Shown piece after piece: positions 15,324 to 23,476 of a stretch of 49,577 nucleotides of DNA. The DNA is from Kiritimatiellia bacterium. GTDB taxonomy: Bacteria > Verrucomicrobiota > Kiritimatiellia > RFP12 > UBA1067. The stretch covers positions 1 through 49,577 of the forward strand of contig JAGYOL010000005.1 in assembly GCA_018399555.1 (NCBI GenBank). Reading direction: 5' to 3'. The notes below the pieces were generated by a model. That model was not told the origin of the DNA. It made no database searches and saw only the letters and a program-made list of their open reading frames with translations. Position 1 is the stretch's first letter. Each line of letters opens with the position of its first letter. The translations under genes and the position numbers were made by a program.

Positions 15324-16883
15324 ATGTATAATGCACTTAACAGATGTGTAATAAGGTTTTGGCGAGATGAAAGCGGCGTGGTTCTCGCCGTGACAGCCAT
15401 TGTTTTTCTGACGCTCTTTATGATGGCTTCTGCGGTTTACTCTGTAGGCGAAACGGTTCGGCAGCGTATAGAACTGCAGAACGCCGCCGATGCCGGAGCC
15501 TACTCCGCCGCGATTGTCGAAGCTGACGGTCTCAGCCGCATTGCGGCGATCAACCGTGCGATGTCTTGGACCTATGTGCAGATGTGCCGGATGGAGATGG
15601 ACTACATTGTGGACAAGTGGCTGATGCTGACGGTGCAGCATTGGGAGATGGACAACCTGCGCATGATGCATTTCAATGTTCCCAGCACCTGCAACAGAGG
15701 ACTGCCCTGGTATTGTACCGGTAAAGGTGCCAGTATCGGAAACTCCGCCGCGCATAAAAAAATTCTCCTTAACCGCCGTCACCAAACTACCGTTGATGAG
15801 ATCAAAGCGGTTCGTCAGCAGGCTGCGGGAGAGGGAAAAAGCTATACTGCGCTGGCACCTGAGATCGATAGAGCACGACAGGAAATCGCAAAGATGAACG
15901 AGAAGGAACGGGAACTGATTGAAAAATTGCCCGAGCGTGTAAAGCGTTGCGTCAGGGAGGTTTTGAAAAAAAATCTGAAAGATACCTGGAACGACGGTTT
16001 CGCCGGTGGCGGAGATATTGCCTTTGTTCTTAAACAGGAGGAGAATCCGCTGGATAACAACTTCCGGGTTCTGGAAAACAGGGATGAGAATGATTTTCTG
16101 CGTCACTCCGACTACATACCCGAACAGGGCAACAATGCCGTACAGGTGCTGGAGCGCGGTACCGACGACTGGTATGTGCTGCAGTATGAAAGCGGCGGAC
16201 CCGGCATTCAGCGTCAGTATAAACGCGGTCATCCGATTCTGATTTCAGAGTGGGAGTGGGCTAGCTCACTCTGGCAGATGATCGAAGGGGTGTGTGCGTT
16301 GATCTCTCAGGTTCAGGGCAGTTCACAGGTCAAGGGTGATGACCCGCGAATTTATACCGGCAGATATTATATCTCCGAGAATGCCGAACCCCAGGTAGTG
16401 CGCGAGCGTTATTTTGCCAAAGGCGGCTCAAAGGTTGTCGCTGTAGCTCGTCGTCTCAACAATCCATTTCAGTTCATGGCAACCGGCGGTGACCTCGGCA
16501 TTATGACTCCCTTCACTGTAAAATCCGGTGAGCGTTTCATGTGGTGCGCGTCGGCGGCTGTTGCCGGTTACAACCCCAAGCCGCGCAATGAAGCGGAGGG
16601 AGAGTACGAGATCACTTATGAAGACAACAGCGGCGACAAACTCTGGAATTTAAAAACCAGTGACTGGGACGCAGTGCTGCTTTCTCTGCATCGCGCCTGG
16701 GCATCGGGAAAAGACCGCAGCTGGAACGGCGAGACCGCCGGACAGATTCTTGAGGCGGTCAGGGGAGAATGGGAACCGCTGTATAGCGGCGGCGGTGCGC
16801 CGGGCGATGAGAGCGCACCCGAATTGATGGGCGGCGAAGGCAGCGTTGCCTACGGCGGTGCCGAAGGCTGGGTGGTGCATTAG
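15324..16883 (+). CDS. TadG-like Tad locus protein (large pseudopilin-type)
   Basis: This 519-residue protein opens with a basic leader and the segment RDESGVVLAVTAIVFLTLFM, a TadG/Tad-like helix. QRIELQNAADAGAYSAA follows, the conserved stretch after the membrane helix in TadE/TadG-family proteins (D-AA-D-AA--AA). The remaining 430 residues are hydrophilic, with a charged helical region near 150-215 (AREKMNEKERELIEKL-like) and no von Willebrand A motif that I can see, unlike many TadG proteins. The start has no strong ribosome site. It is probably anchored in the inner membrane with a large periplasmic part. Confidence 0.75.
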   Translation: MYNALNRCVIRFWRDESGVVLAVTAIVFLTLFMMASAVYSVGETVRQRIELQNAADAGAYSAAIVEADGLSRIAAINRAMSWTYVQMCRMEMDYIVDKWLMLTVQHWEMDNLRMMHFNVPSTCNRGLPWYCTGKGASIGNSAAHKKILLNRRHQTTVDEIKAVRQQAAGEGKSYTALAPEIDRARQEIAKMNEKERELIEKLPERVKRCVREVLKKNLKDTWNDGFAGGGDIAFVLKQEENPLDNNFRVLENRDENDFLRHSDYIPEQGNNAVQVLERGTDDWYVLQYESGGPGIQRQYKRGHPILISEWEWASSLWQMIEGVCALISQVQGSSQVKGDDPRIYTGRYYISENAEPQVVRERYFAKGGSKVVAVARRLNNPFQFMATGGDLGIMTPFTVKSGERFMWCASAAVAGYNPKPRNEAEGEYEITYEDNSGDKLWNLKTSDWDAVLLSLHRAWASGKDRSWNGETAGQILEAVRGEWEPLYSGGGAPGDESAPELMGGEGSVAYGGAEGWVVH

Positions 16884-16958
16884 CGACACTCCGGGTGCGG
16901 CGACTATGAGTTGGTGAGTGTAAAAATTAATTGTCTCTTTGGAAAGTGCGGGTTGTAA

Positions 16959-17111
16959 ATGTTCAACGAGATTTATAATTTCAGAGATTGCAGATCGGTT
17001 GCACTGCTGACGGCTGGTGTGTTGATCTTTACGGTACTTCTAATTGAAAGAACCGATTTGAATGCCCGGGAGTATAAACGTTTTCGTAAATTTGAAGAGT
17101 GGAGTTCCTGA
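16959..17111 (+). CDS. Small single-pass membrane protein in the Tad locus
   Basis: A 50-codon frame starts ATG 16959 and ends TGA 17109-17111. The product has a polar N-terminus (MFNEIYNFRDCRS), a hydrophobic helix VALLTAGVLIFTVLLI and a basic, charged C-terminal tail (YKRFRKFEEW). A weak GGAAAG lies upstream. It fills most of the gap between the TadG-like gene and the next TadE-like gene, and it is in the direction of the operon. No family is recognised. Confidence 0.5.
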   Translation: MFNEIYNFRDCRSVALLTAGVLIFTVLLIERTDLNAREYKRFRKFEEWSS

Positions 17112-17117
17112 ATATTT

Positions 17118-17723
17118 GTGAATCGAATTATGCAGGTGATAACAATAGATAAAGATTGTTGCCGCTCCGGCTCCATAATGCTGGAGACGGTCATAGCTAT
17201 TCCGCTGTTCATGATTTTACTGGGCGGCACCTTCTGGATAGGCGAGTTGATGATTGCCCGCCAGAAACTGGTGATCTGTGACCGTTATATCGCATGGAAC
17301 AAAGGGTTGCGCTATGATGACAGCGGTGAGATTGATGCCGGCACCGTCCACCATCTGTTTTTCATCGAACCGGATGGAACCATTTTAAATAATCAGAGAG
17401 TAACCTCATCCAGCGGCACAATCGCACATAATTTCGACTGGAGCCATGCGTCCGAGGGTCAGGCGAAACTCGATATTGAGATGCCGAACTGGACACGTTT
17501 TATGTTTAACGCCGCCAATGTGATGTACAACACGGGTGAGCCCGACTATCAGGCCTTCAGCATCCAAGGGCGTGACAAGGCTGATCAGAAGCATCTGGTG
17601 GTAATGCGTACCGAAGCTGAAGCGAAATCAGAGTATATACGCAATAAATACGGCGTCAAGGAGTCTGGTGAAGTTGCGTATCAGTGGGAGAAGATTGCCG
17701 ATGAAAAGTGGCCTTATGAATAG
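17118..17723 (+). CDS. TadE-like pseudopilin 2
   Basis: This 201-residue product has the leader CCRSGSIMLETVIAIPLFMILLG, here read as GSIMLETVIAIPLF with Glu five residues after the glycine, the typical TadE processing and helix pattern. A periplasmic domain of about 150 residues follows, rich in Asp, Asn and Trp. The start at 17118 is GTG; ATG 17130 four codons later is an equally good choice. It sits between two small genes and overlaps the start of the next by a few bases, so translation is probably coupled. Two TadE-like proteins plus a TadG-like one would make a complete minor-pilin set. Confidence 0.8.
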   Translation: MNRIMQVITIDKDCCRSGSIMLETVIAIPLFMILLGGTFWIGELMIARQKLVICDRYIAWNKGLRYDDSGEIDAGTVHHLFFIEPDGTILNNQRVTSSSGTIAHNFDWSHASEGQAKLDIEMPNWTRFMFNAANVMYNTGEPDYQAFSIQGRDKADQKHLVVMRTEAEAKSEYIRNKYGVKESGEVAYQWEKIADEKWPYE

Positions 17724-18078
17724 ATGGACCGCATTGCTGATCTTTGTGTGCATGTTTATAGCAGGGCGTGGCAGTGGCGCAGCACCCGCCGTCGAGACGG
17801 TTCCCCTGCCCTCTCTGGCGCGTATTCAGTGTACGAATACGGGTGAAGACAGCTGGCGTCAGAGTGGGGTGATCAGCGGTAGCGCAGTTCTGGCTGAACG
17901 GGAATTTCGTGCCACATTGGCGCATGGCGGCTGGGTTTTAAATAAAAGCATCGAGTTGGGCCGCGGCATTCACAGCAGCGGTTTAAGCACTTGGAGCAGA
18001 AACGGAGATAAGCTTTTGCTGATGATCTGGGAGATTCGCGCCGGGATGTGCGGCTTCTCATGGGGCTACTCCTTATGA
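17716..18078 (+). CDS. Small exported protein of the Tad locus, unknown function
   Basis: The 120-residue product begins with a signal peptide (MNRWTALLIFVCMFIAG, cleavage probably near GSGAAPA). The mature part is about 95 residues with no family I recognise; it has scattered Trp and Gly and ends MCGFSWGYSL. ATG 17716 overlaps the end of the TadE-like gene by eight bases, which favours this start over in-frame ATGs at 17668 and 17701 that lie deeper in the previous gene. It may be a periplasmic accessory of pilus assembly; position is the only argument. Confidence 0.55.
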   Translation: MNRWTALLIFVCMFIAGRGSGAAPAVETVPLPSLARIQCTNTGEDSWRQSGVISGSAVLAEREFRATLAHGGWVLNKSIELGRGIHSSGLSTWSRNGDKLLLMIWEIRAGMCGFSWGYSL

Positions 18079-18092
18079 GGCGCTCTGCGGAG

Positions 18093-18203
18093 AGAGGGGA
18101 GAGGGATTTGCAACCACAAAGAACGCAGAGTTCACAAAGGGAAAAGATTGTGGGAGTTGGAGGGTTCAGGGAGTTGGAGGTTCACTCTTCACTCTTCTTT
18201 TTA
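18093..18203 (+). repeat. AACCAC-type repeat copy 2 plus purine/pyrimidine tract
   Basis: 18093-18146 repeats the order of 9811-9868 (GAGAG, ATTTG, AACCAC, AAC, TTCAC with AAG/GAA spacing). It is followed by GTTGGAGG and GGAGTTGGAGG units and a TTCACTCTTCACTCTTC tract whose complement matches the GAAGAGTGAAG tract near 11122. The block lies between the small exported protein gene and cpaB and splits the operon without coding for anything evident. Confidence 0.55.
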
Positions 18204-18270
18204 CCCTCGCAATTGCGTCGACTGTGTCGTCGCAATAAACATTTTTTAATTAGAAAGGAAATGAAATTGT

Positions 18271-19041
18271 ATGAAAAACTTTATCCCATTAATATTAGCG
18301 GTGCTACTGGGACTCGCTGCCGTTTTGGCGGTCGGACGCTTACTCCAATCTCGTCGCAAGGCCGAAGAGAAGGTCACGACCGTTGTGGCTGCAACGCGTG
18401 ATATTCAGGCGGGGGAGGTTTTCACAACTGACTCCATTATGGCCAAGAAGATTCCGGTTTCCGCGCGACCGGCTCAGGCACTTTTCTGGGCACGCTCTGA
18501 AATGGTGGTAGGACAGAAGGCACTACGCTCAATCTCTGCCGGTGACTATGTACTGCTCGCTGATGTCGGCTTGTCCCGCAGCATGGCGGATATTGTCGGT
18601 GAGGGTGAGTGGGCGGTGGCCCTGACTGTACCGGCGGGGGGAATAGCCAGAATTGTACAGCCGGGAGATGAAGTCGCGGTGATTGGCACCTTCTCAATCA
18701 AAAGTAAAGTCGAGAGTGCTGACCTTACTGCCGTCGCTCAGGAAATTGACAAGGAGGCAACCATGGTTCTTTTTCCCCGAGTGCGTGTGCTTGATGTCGG
18801 ATCACTTTCCAGCGGAGGTGAGAGCAACGCCGGTGAGTTGATTCTGGCACTGCCTCCCAGCGAGGCCCAGGTGCTGATTGCAGCGCAGCGTAAAGCTCAG
18901 TTGACTCTGGCTCTGCGGCGACCCGGTGATGATGCTGCGATCAACCGGCTGGATACCGGTATGGTTGATGAGGAGACTTTTGACAACTTAATGGAAGGCT
19001 TGAAATCCTACTCCATGCCTGAAGTTCCAGGCAGATTGTAG
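18271..19041 (+). CDS. cpaB: Flp pilus assembly protein CpaB/RcpC (SAF domain)
   Basis: This 256-residue protein has an N-terminal membrane anchor (FIPLILAVLLGLAAVLAVG), then the SAF domain beginning VVAATRDIQAGEVFTTDSI with the typical pattern of two conserved turns (IPVSARPAQALF, and GQKALRSISAGDYVLL). The RcpC/CpaB core follows, with VALTVPAGGIARIVQPGDEV. CpaB works in the periplasm with the CpaC secretin. A site resembling AAAGGA lies upstream. cpaC follows after a short GT-rich spacer, the standard Tad gene order. Confidence 0.92.
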   Translation: MKNFIPLILAVLLGLAAVLAVGRLLQSRRKAEEKVTTVVAATRDIQAGEVFTTDSIMAKKIPVSARPAQALFWARSEMVVGQKALRSISAGDYVLLADVGLSRSMADIVGEGEWAVALTVPAGGIARIVQPGDEVAVIGTFSIKSKVESADLTAVAQEIDKEATMVLFPRVRVLDVGSLSSGGESNAGELILALPPSEAQVLIAAQRKAQLTLALRRPGDDAAINRLDTGMVDEETFDNLMEGLKSYSMPEVPGRL

Positions 19042-19128
19042 AGAGTGTGTGGGTACGTGGGGATGTGTGTGGGTGTGTGAGGATTTTGGATGAGCGTACA
19101 GAACGGCATTTTTCAAAAGGAGGTTGAA

Positions 19129-20724
19129 ATGAATAAATTAAGTGGAACCAGTGCCCGTTGTTTAACGGGCATAATGGCGGCGTTGGTTTTATGCGCCGCT
19201 TTGCCGCGCAGTGCTGCCGCCGAGGCGGAGCGCCTAACGGTAAGTGTGGGACAGATGCAGCTGGTCAATGTGCCCTTTGCGGTGCAGAACTATCGGGTCG
19301 CCAATCCGCAACTTGTGGCCATTGAACTGCAGGGTGCCCGGCAACTGCGCATCATGGGTGTGGCCTCCGGAACCACCGATCTGCATGTGACGGGAGACGG
19401 TAATATGTCCGCACTGTACACTCTGGTGGTTACTGAAAATATTCAGGCGGTGCTGGCTGCTGTCAAGCGCGATCTTGACACGGTTCCAGAGGTTGAGGTG
19501 ACTATCAATCTTGACCGGATCGTGCTCAAGGGTGAAGTCAACAGTATTGCGCATTGGCAGTATCTCAACAAAGTGGTTGAACTCTACAAACATTCAGTTG
19601 CCAATCTGGCCTCTTTCCATCCTACGCCCGAGGTTATGCTGGGTCTCAAGGATTCGCTGGAGAAGGCTGGTTATACCGTTGTCACCGGCGGCGGAAATGT
19701 TGACGGAACAACACCGGGCGAGATATCACTCAATTTCTCCGGCAACAATATCTTTGTCAACGGTTCGGTTTACAGTCAGCGTGATGTTGACCGCATCAGA
19801 CAGGTTATTGATGCTCAGGACTGGCTCAAGGTTGTCGGTAATGCGGTAACGGCCGACGGTGCGGCGGCACAGCCTGCCGTTCAAACCGCATCCGCAGTGG
19901 ACGCACGCATCAAGGCCCTGTTGAACCTCACAATCATACCAACCATGCTCGAAGTGGATGTTGTTTTTGTCTCTGTTACCGACGTTGAGGAGAAACAGAT
20001 CGGCGTGAATCTCGCGAAAGCGGGATTGATTACACTGAACTCGGTTTCTGCCGGTTTTCAAGGCAACCTGGATAACAATTCGTCCGGCATGACCGGCAGC
20101 TATGCGATCAACAGCGGACTTCAGGGAGCACTCAAATTCTTTGCCGGCAGCGGACCGGGGCGCATTCGCACGGCGGGACACATGACCTTCAGGAATGATG
20201 CGCCCGAATGGCGCACCTATCATAGCGGCGGCACATTGAAGGTGCGGGTTGCCACCGATAACGCAACCTCGCTTGAAGATGTTGATTACGGCTTGATCAT
20301 GCGAATCAAAGGCGGGCTCACTGATTCAAAGAACACCGCGCTGGATGTAAATCTGGAGCTGAGTTACCCTGTGCCGATCGGTGCCGATTACGACCTTAAG
20401 CGCAATCATGTTGAAACCACCGTCAACTGTCCCGTAGGCCAGACCCTGGTGTTGGGCGGCATGAAAAATCTGGTGGAACAGACCAGTGAGGAGGGCGTTC
20501 CCTTTCTACGTTCGATTCCGGCCATCAGCTGGTTTTTTGCTGAAAAGAACAACCGCAAAGAGGACAATAAAATCCTGATTATGCTGAGTCCTCAGATTGC
20601 AGGCGCACCCCGGGCGGCAACCCCGGTTTCGCTGGAAACCGCACCGGCTGAACAGGAGGTTGAAATCGAGAACAAGGAACGCCTGAAGCAGAAACGCGGG
20701 AACAAACGCTTTTTCTTCTTCTGA
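19129..20724 (+). CDS. cpaC: Tad outer-membrane secretin CpaC/RcpA
   Basis: The 531-residue product forms the outer-membrane pore for the pilus. It has a signal peptide (ending ALPRSAAA), the N-terminal pilus-secretin domain LTVSVGQMQLVNVPFAVQNY, and a BON-like segment VTINLDRIVLKGEVNS. A second N-domain precedes the C-terminal secretin barrel, which includes TTVNCPVGQTLVLGGMKN and VPFLRSIPAISWFF, the GG and VPxLxxIPxxxxLF secretin signatures. It ends in an unusual basic tail, QKRGNKRFFFF. The start is ATG 19129, set by a strong AAAGGAGG; the in-frame ATG at 19090 precedes that site. Confidence 0.93.
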   Translation: MNKLSGTSARCLTGIMAALVLCAALPRSAAAEAERLTVSVGQMQLVNVPFAVQNYRVANPQLVAIELQGARQLRIMGVASGTTDLHVTGDGNMSALYTLVVTENIQAVLAAVKRDLDTVPEVEVTINLDRIVLKGEVNSIAHWQYLNKVVELYKHSVANLASFHPTPEVMLGLKDSLEKAGYTVVTGGGNVDGTTPGEISLNFSGNNIFVNGSVYSQRDVDRIRQVIDAQDWLKVVGNAVTADGAAAQPAVQTASAVDARIKALLNLTIIPTMLEVDVVFVSVTDVEEKQIGVNLAKAGLITLNSVSAGFQGNLDNNSSGMTGSYAINSGLQGALKFFAGSGPGRIRTAGHMTFRNDAPEWRTYHSGGTLKVRVATDNATSLEDVDYGLIMRIKGGLTDSKNTALDVNLELSYPVPIGADYDLKRNHVETTVNCPVGQTLVLGGMKNLVEQTSEEGVPFLRSIPAISWFFAEKNNRKEDNKILIMLSPQIAGAPRAATPVSLETAPAEQEVEIENKERLKQKRGNKRFFFF

Positions 20725-20802
20725 TGAAGAGTGAGTTGAAAATATGTCAGACGTGTCCCGCCGAAATCTGGGGTATTCAGGATTTTGTGTTACAGGCTGT
20801 CA

Positions 20803-22539
20803 ATGGAACTGCATCCGATGTGGTTTCAGTTTGAACAGGGGAATAATGTGGTATCGATAACAGTAAAGCATAGTGAAGGTGCGCAACCGGAACGGGTTGT
20901 TGAACTTGTTCCGGAACAGGAGTGCACTATCGGACGGTCGCCGGCAAATTCAATTGTTTTGAATGATGCCCGTGTCTCGCGGTCGCATCTGGTAATCAGC
21001 TCCGAGGGTGAGAGTTTTTTTTCGGCAGACAGGGGGAGTAAGTTCGGCACTATGCTTAATGGTTCTGTTATGAATGGGAAAAAGGTTCTTTCAAATGGAG
21101 ATACACTCTCTCTCGGCTGTTATAACCTTGTTTTCAGTACAGGCGAAACCGCTGGCGATAACAGAACCTCTCCGGCACAGCTCCGTTCCGGTGCTTCTTC
21201 AGCCAACGAGACGGATGAGATTGGACAGGATCCGGTGCTTGCCACAATGGCATTGCTCTACACCAATGAACTGATGGCTTTGAAGAAACGGATTCATGAG
21301 AAGGTTTTGCTGAAACTCAATCTGCCGGAGATTGCCACCAAGCAGCTGCAGGACGGCGAGTTGGTTGATCGACTCGAAAGTGCTCTGGATCAGGTGTTGC
21401 GCGAGGTACGGCATGAACTGCCGCTGGAACTTGATGGAGTGTTGTTTCGACAGGCACTGCTTGATGAACTGACCGGTTACGGTCCGATCACCCCGATGCT
21501 GCGTGATGATACGGTTGATGAGGTTATGGTCAACGGCCCGGATCGGATTTTTGTGGAGCGTGCCGGACGATTGTACGAGACCGGCGCCCGTTTCTTCAAT
21601 GACCGCCATCTGATCACAATCATCCAGCGCATTGTCGAACCGCTTGGCCGTCACGTCGATGAAGCCAGCCCGATGGTGGATGCACGTCTGCCCGACGGTT
21701 CCCGAGTTAACGCCGTTATCCCGCCTCTGGCACTGGATGGCTCATCCGTGACGATCCGCAAATTCTCCAAGCGCAAACTGACTACCGATGATCTAATCCG
21801 TTTCGGCAGCATGACAGAAGATATCGCCCTGTTTCTGGAGGAAGCGGTCAGAGCGCGTCAGAACATTGTAGTTTCAGGCGGAACCGGCTCGGGCAAGACA
21901 ACTCTGCTCAATGTGCTCTCGCAGTTTATTCCTCACAGTGAGCGGCTGGTCACTATCGAAGATTCAGCTGAACTGAAACTCAGCCATCGCAATATCGTGC
22001 GCATGGAAGCGCGTCCGGCCAACATCGAGGGGCGCGGACGTATCGCGATCCGTGATCTGGTTATCAACGCGTTGCGTATGCGTCCCGACCGAATTGTCGT
22101 GGGTGAGTGCCGCGGCCCTGAGGCGCTTGATATGTTGCAGGCAATGAACACCGGACATGACGGCTCACTCACAACTGTGCATGCCAATACGGCACGTGAT
22201 GCCCTGTCGCGCCTTGAAAATATGGTGATGATGGCTGGTTTTGAACTGCCCTCCGCTGCGATACGCGAGCAGATATCATCGGCAGTCAATCTGGTTGTTC
22301 AGCAGAACCGTCTGCCGGACGGCAGTCGTAAGATTGTGCAGATATCGGAAATTACCGGTCGTGAAGGCGCAACCATTCTGATGCAGGATATCTTTGTTTT
22401 TGAACAGACCGGATTCAGTGAGACCGGCAGGGTCGAGGGTCGTCTGGTGGCGACCGGCAACATTCCGTCATTTATTGAAACGCTGAAAATCAAAGGCGAT
22501 CTGCGCCTTGAGATCGGTGTGTTTGTGCCGAAGGCTTAA
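20803..22539 (+). CDS. cpaF: FHA domain-CpaF/TadA fusion, Tad assembly ATPase
   Basis: This 578-residue hybrid has an N-terminal FHA domain (about 20-110) with CTIGRS, RVSRSHLVIS and KFGTMLNG, so Gly-Arg-Ser and Ser-x-x-His are kept while the SxNGT loop reads SKFGT. The CpaF secretion ATPase follows: Walker A GGTGSGKTT (about 360-368), the Asp box IEDSAELKL, Walker B RIVVGECRG and the His box VHANTARDALSRLENM. It should power Flp pilus assembly at the inner membrane. The FHA domain would let a phosphothreonine protein dock on the ATPase. Start uncertain among TTG 20785, ATG 20803 and ATG 20818. A second CpaF without FHA lies at 34582. Confidence 0.9.
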   Translation: MELHPMWFQFEQGNNVVSITVKHSEGAQPERVVELVPEQECTIGRSPANSIVLNDARVSRSHLVISSEGESFFSADRGSKFGTMLNGSVMNGKKVLSNGDTLSLGCYNLVFSTGETAGDNRTSPAQLRSGASSANETDEIGQDPVLATMALLYTNELMALKKRIHEKVLLKLNLPEIATKQLQDGELVDRLESALDQVLREVRHELPLELDGVLFRQALLDELTGYGPITPMLRDDTVDEVMVNGPDRIFVERAGRLYETGARFFNDRHLITIIQRIVEPLGRHVDEASPMVDARLPDGSRVNAVIPPLALDGSSVTIRKFSKRKLTTDDLIRFGSMTEDIALFLEEAVRARQNIVVSGGTGSGKTTLLNVLSQFIPHSERLVTIEDSAELKLSHRNIVRMEARPANIEGRGRIAIRDLVINALRMRPDRIVVGECRGPEALDMLQAMNTGHDGSLTTVHANTARDALSRLENMVMMAGFELPSAAIREQISSAVNLVVQQNRLPDGSRKIVQISEITGREGATILMQDIFVFEQTGFSETGRVEGRLVATGNIPSFIETLKIKGDLRLEIGVFVPKA

Positions 22540-22581
22540 GCGGAAACTTATAGTGACAAGCTGTGTTTACGGAGATTAAAT

Positions 22582-23466
22582 ATGCTGAATGATCTGATGG
22601 TGCTTTTACTGGTATTTGCCGCAGTCACCTGGGGTGTCTGGATTGTGGCACCAATGCTGGCGCAGATCGGGCTGGAGCGTTCGGACAGTCAATATGTGCG
22701 GGTCGATGCCACCGCCCAGCTTGCGCCGATTTACCGCTTTACCACTCCGCAGCGACTGGCGCAAGCCTGCTGGTGGTCGGCTTTACTGGGGTCAGGTCTG
22801 TTGTTGGCAGTTCTGATAGCTTTTAATGTGCTCAGTGTTTATATCATCTCATTTTGCTGTTTTCTGAGTGGTCTGCTGAGTTTTCATATTCCTAAGTGGT
22901 GGCTGAAACGTCGCATCCGTAAACGTCAGGCTGCCTTTGACGCACGTTTAACCGATTTAACGCTCGGTCTTGCCAATGGTTTGCGCTCCGGCGCCGCTCT
23001 GCCGCAAAGTCTTGAAATTGTATCACGGGATATCGGCGGCCCTATGACCGAAGAGATGTCGCTGGTGCTGCATGAATATCGGCTAGGTATTGATTTGCCC
23101 GAGAGTCTGGAACGTCTGACCAGGCGGATGCCCGGTGAAGACTTAGCACTGCTGGTTACGGCGATCCGTCTGACGATGCAATCCGGCGGCTCCCTGGCCG
23201 AGGTACTGGACCGGATAACCGATACCATTAGACATCGCGTTGACTTTCAGGATCGACTCGCCACAATGACCGCCCAGGGACGCTTTGAAGCAATCGCGAT
23301 GGCCTCCGCGCCGCTGGTCGCATTTCTGATCCTTTTTTTGCTCGATCGGCAGCTCATGGAGCCGCTGATCACAACCAGAATCGGCTGGTCGGCTCTCGGT
23401 GTGGTTGCGCTGCTTGAAATAACCGGTTTTCTGGTGATCAACAAGATTGTCACGATCAAGGTGTAG
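22582..23466 (+). CDS. tadB: Tad inner-membrane platform protein TadB
   Basis: This 294-residue type II secretion F-domain protein has membrane helices at about 5-27, 70-105, 235-255 and 265-288. The cytoplasmic F domain lies between them, with ARLTDLTLGLANGLRSGAAL, then SLVLHEYRLGIDLPESLERL and LLVTAIRLTMQSGGSLAEVL, which are TadB signatures. CGGAG precedes the ATG. It is followed after ten bases by tadC, the usual pair that forms the platform for the CpaF ATPase. Confidence 0.92.
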   Translation: MLNDLMVLLLVFAAVTWGVWIVAPMLAQIGLERSDSQYVRVDATAQLAPIYRFTTPQRLAQACWWSALLGSGLLLAVLIAFNVLSVYIISFCCFLSGLLSFHIPKWWLKRRIRKRQAAFDARLTDLTLGLANGLRSGAALPQSLEIVSRDIGGPMTEEMSLVLHEYRLGIDLPESLERLTRRMPGEDLALLVTAIRLTMQSGGSLAEVLDRITDTIRHRVDFQDRLATMTAQGRFEAIAMASAPLVAFLILFLLDRQLMEPLITTRIGWSALGVVALLEITGFLVINKIVTIKV

Positions 23467-23476
23467 GAGTGTTTAA

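Noticed and set aside
15246-16232. 328-codon minus-strand ORF within the TadG-like gene
   Set aside because: It is antisense to a gene in the continuous Tad operon, and its sequence is low-complexity and unlike known proteins.
19042-19089. GT-rich run (TGTGTGGG units) ahead of cpaC
   Set aside because: It is short low-complexity sequence with no defined repeat unit or structure that supports a function.
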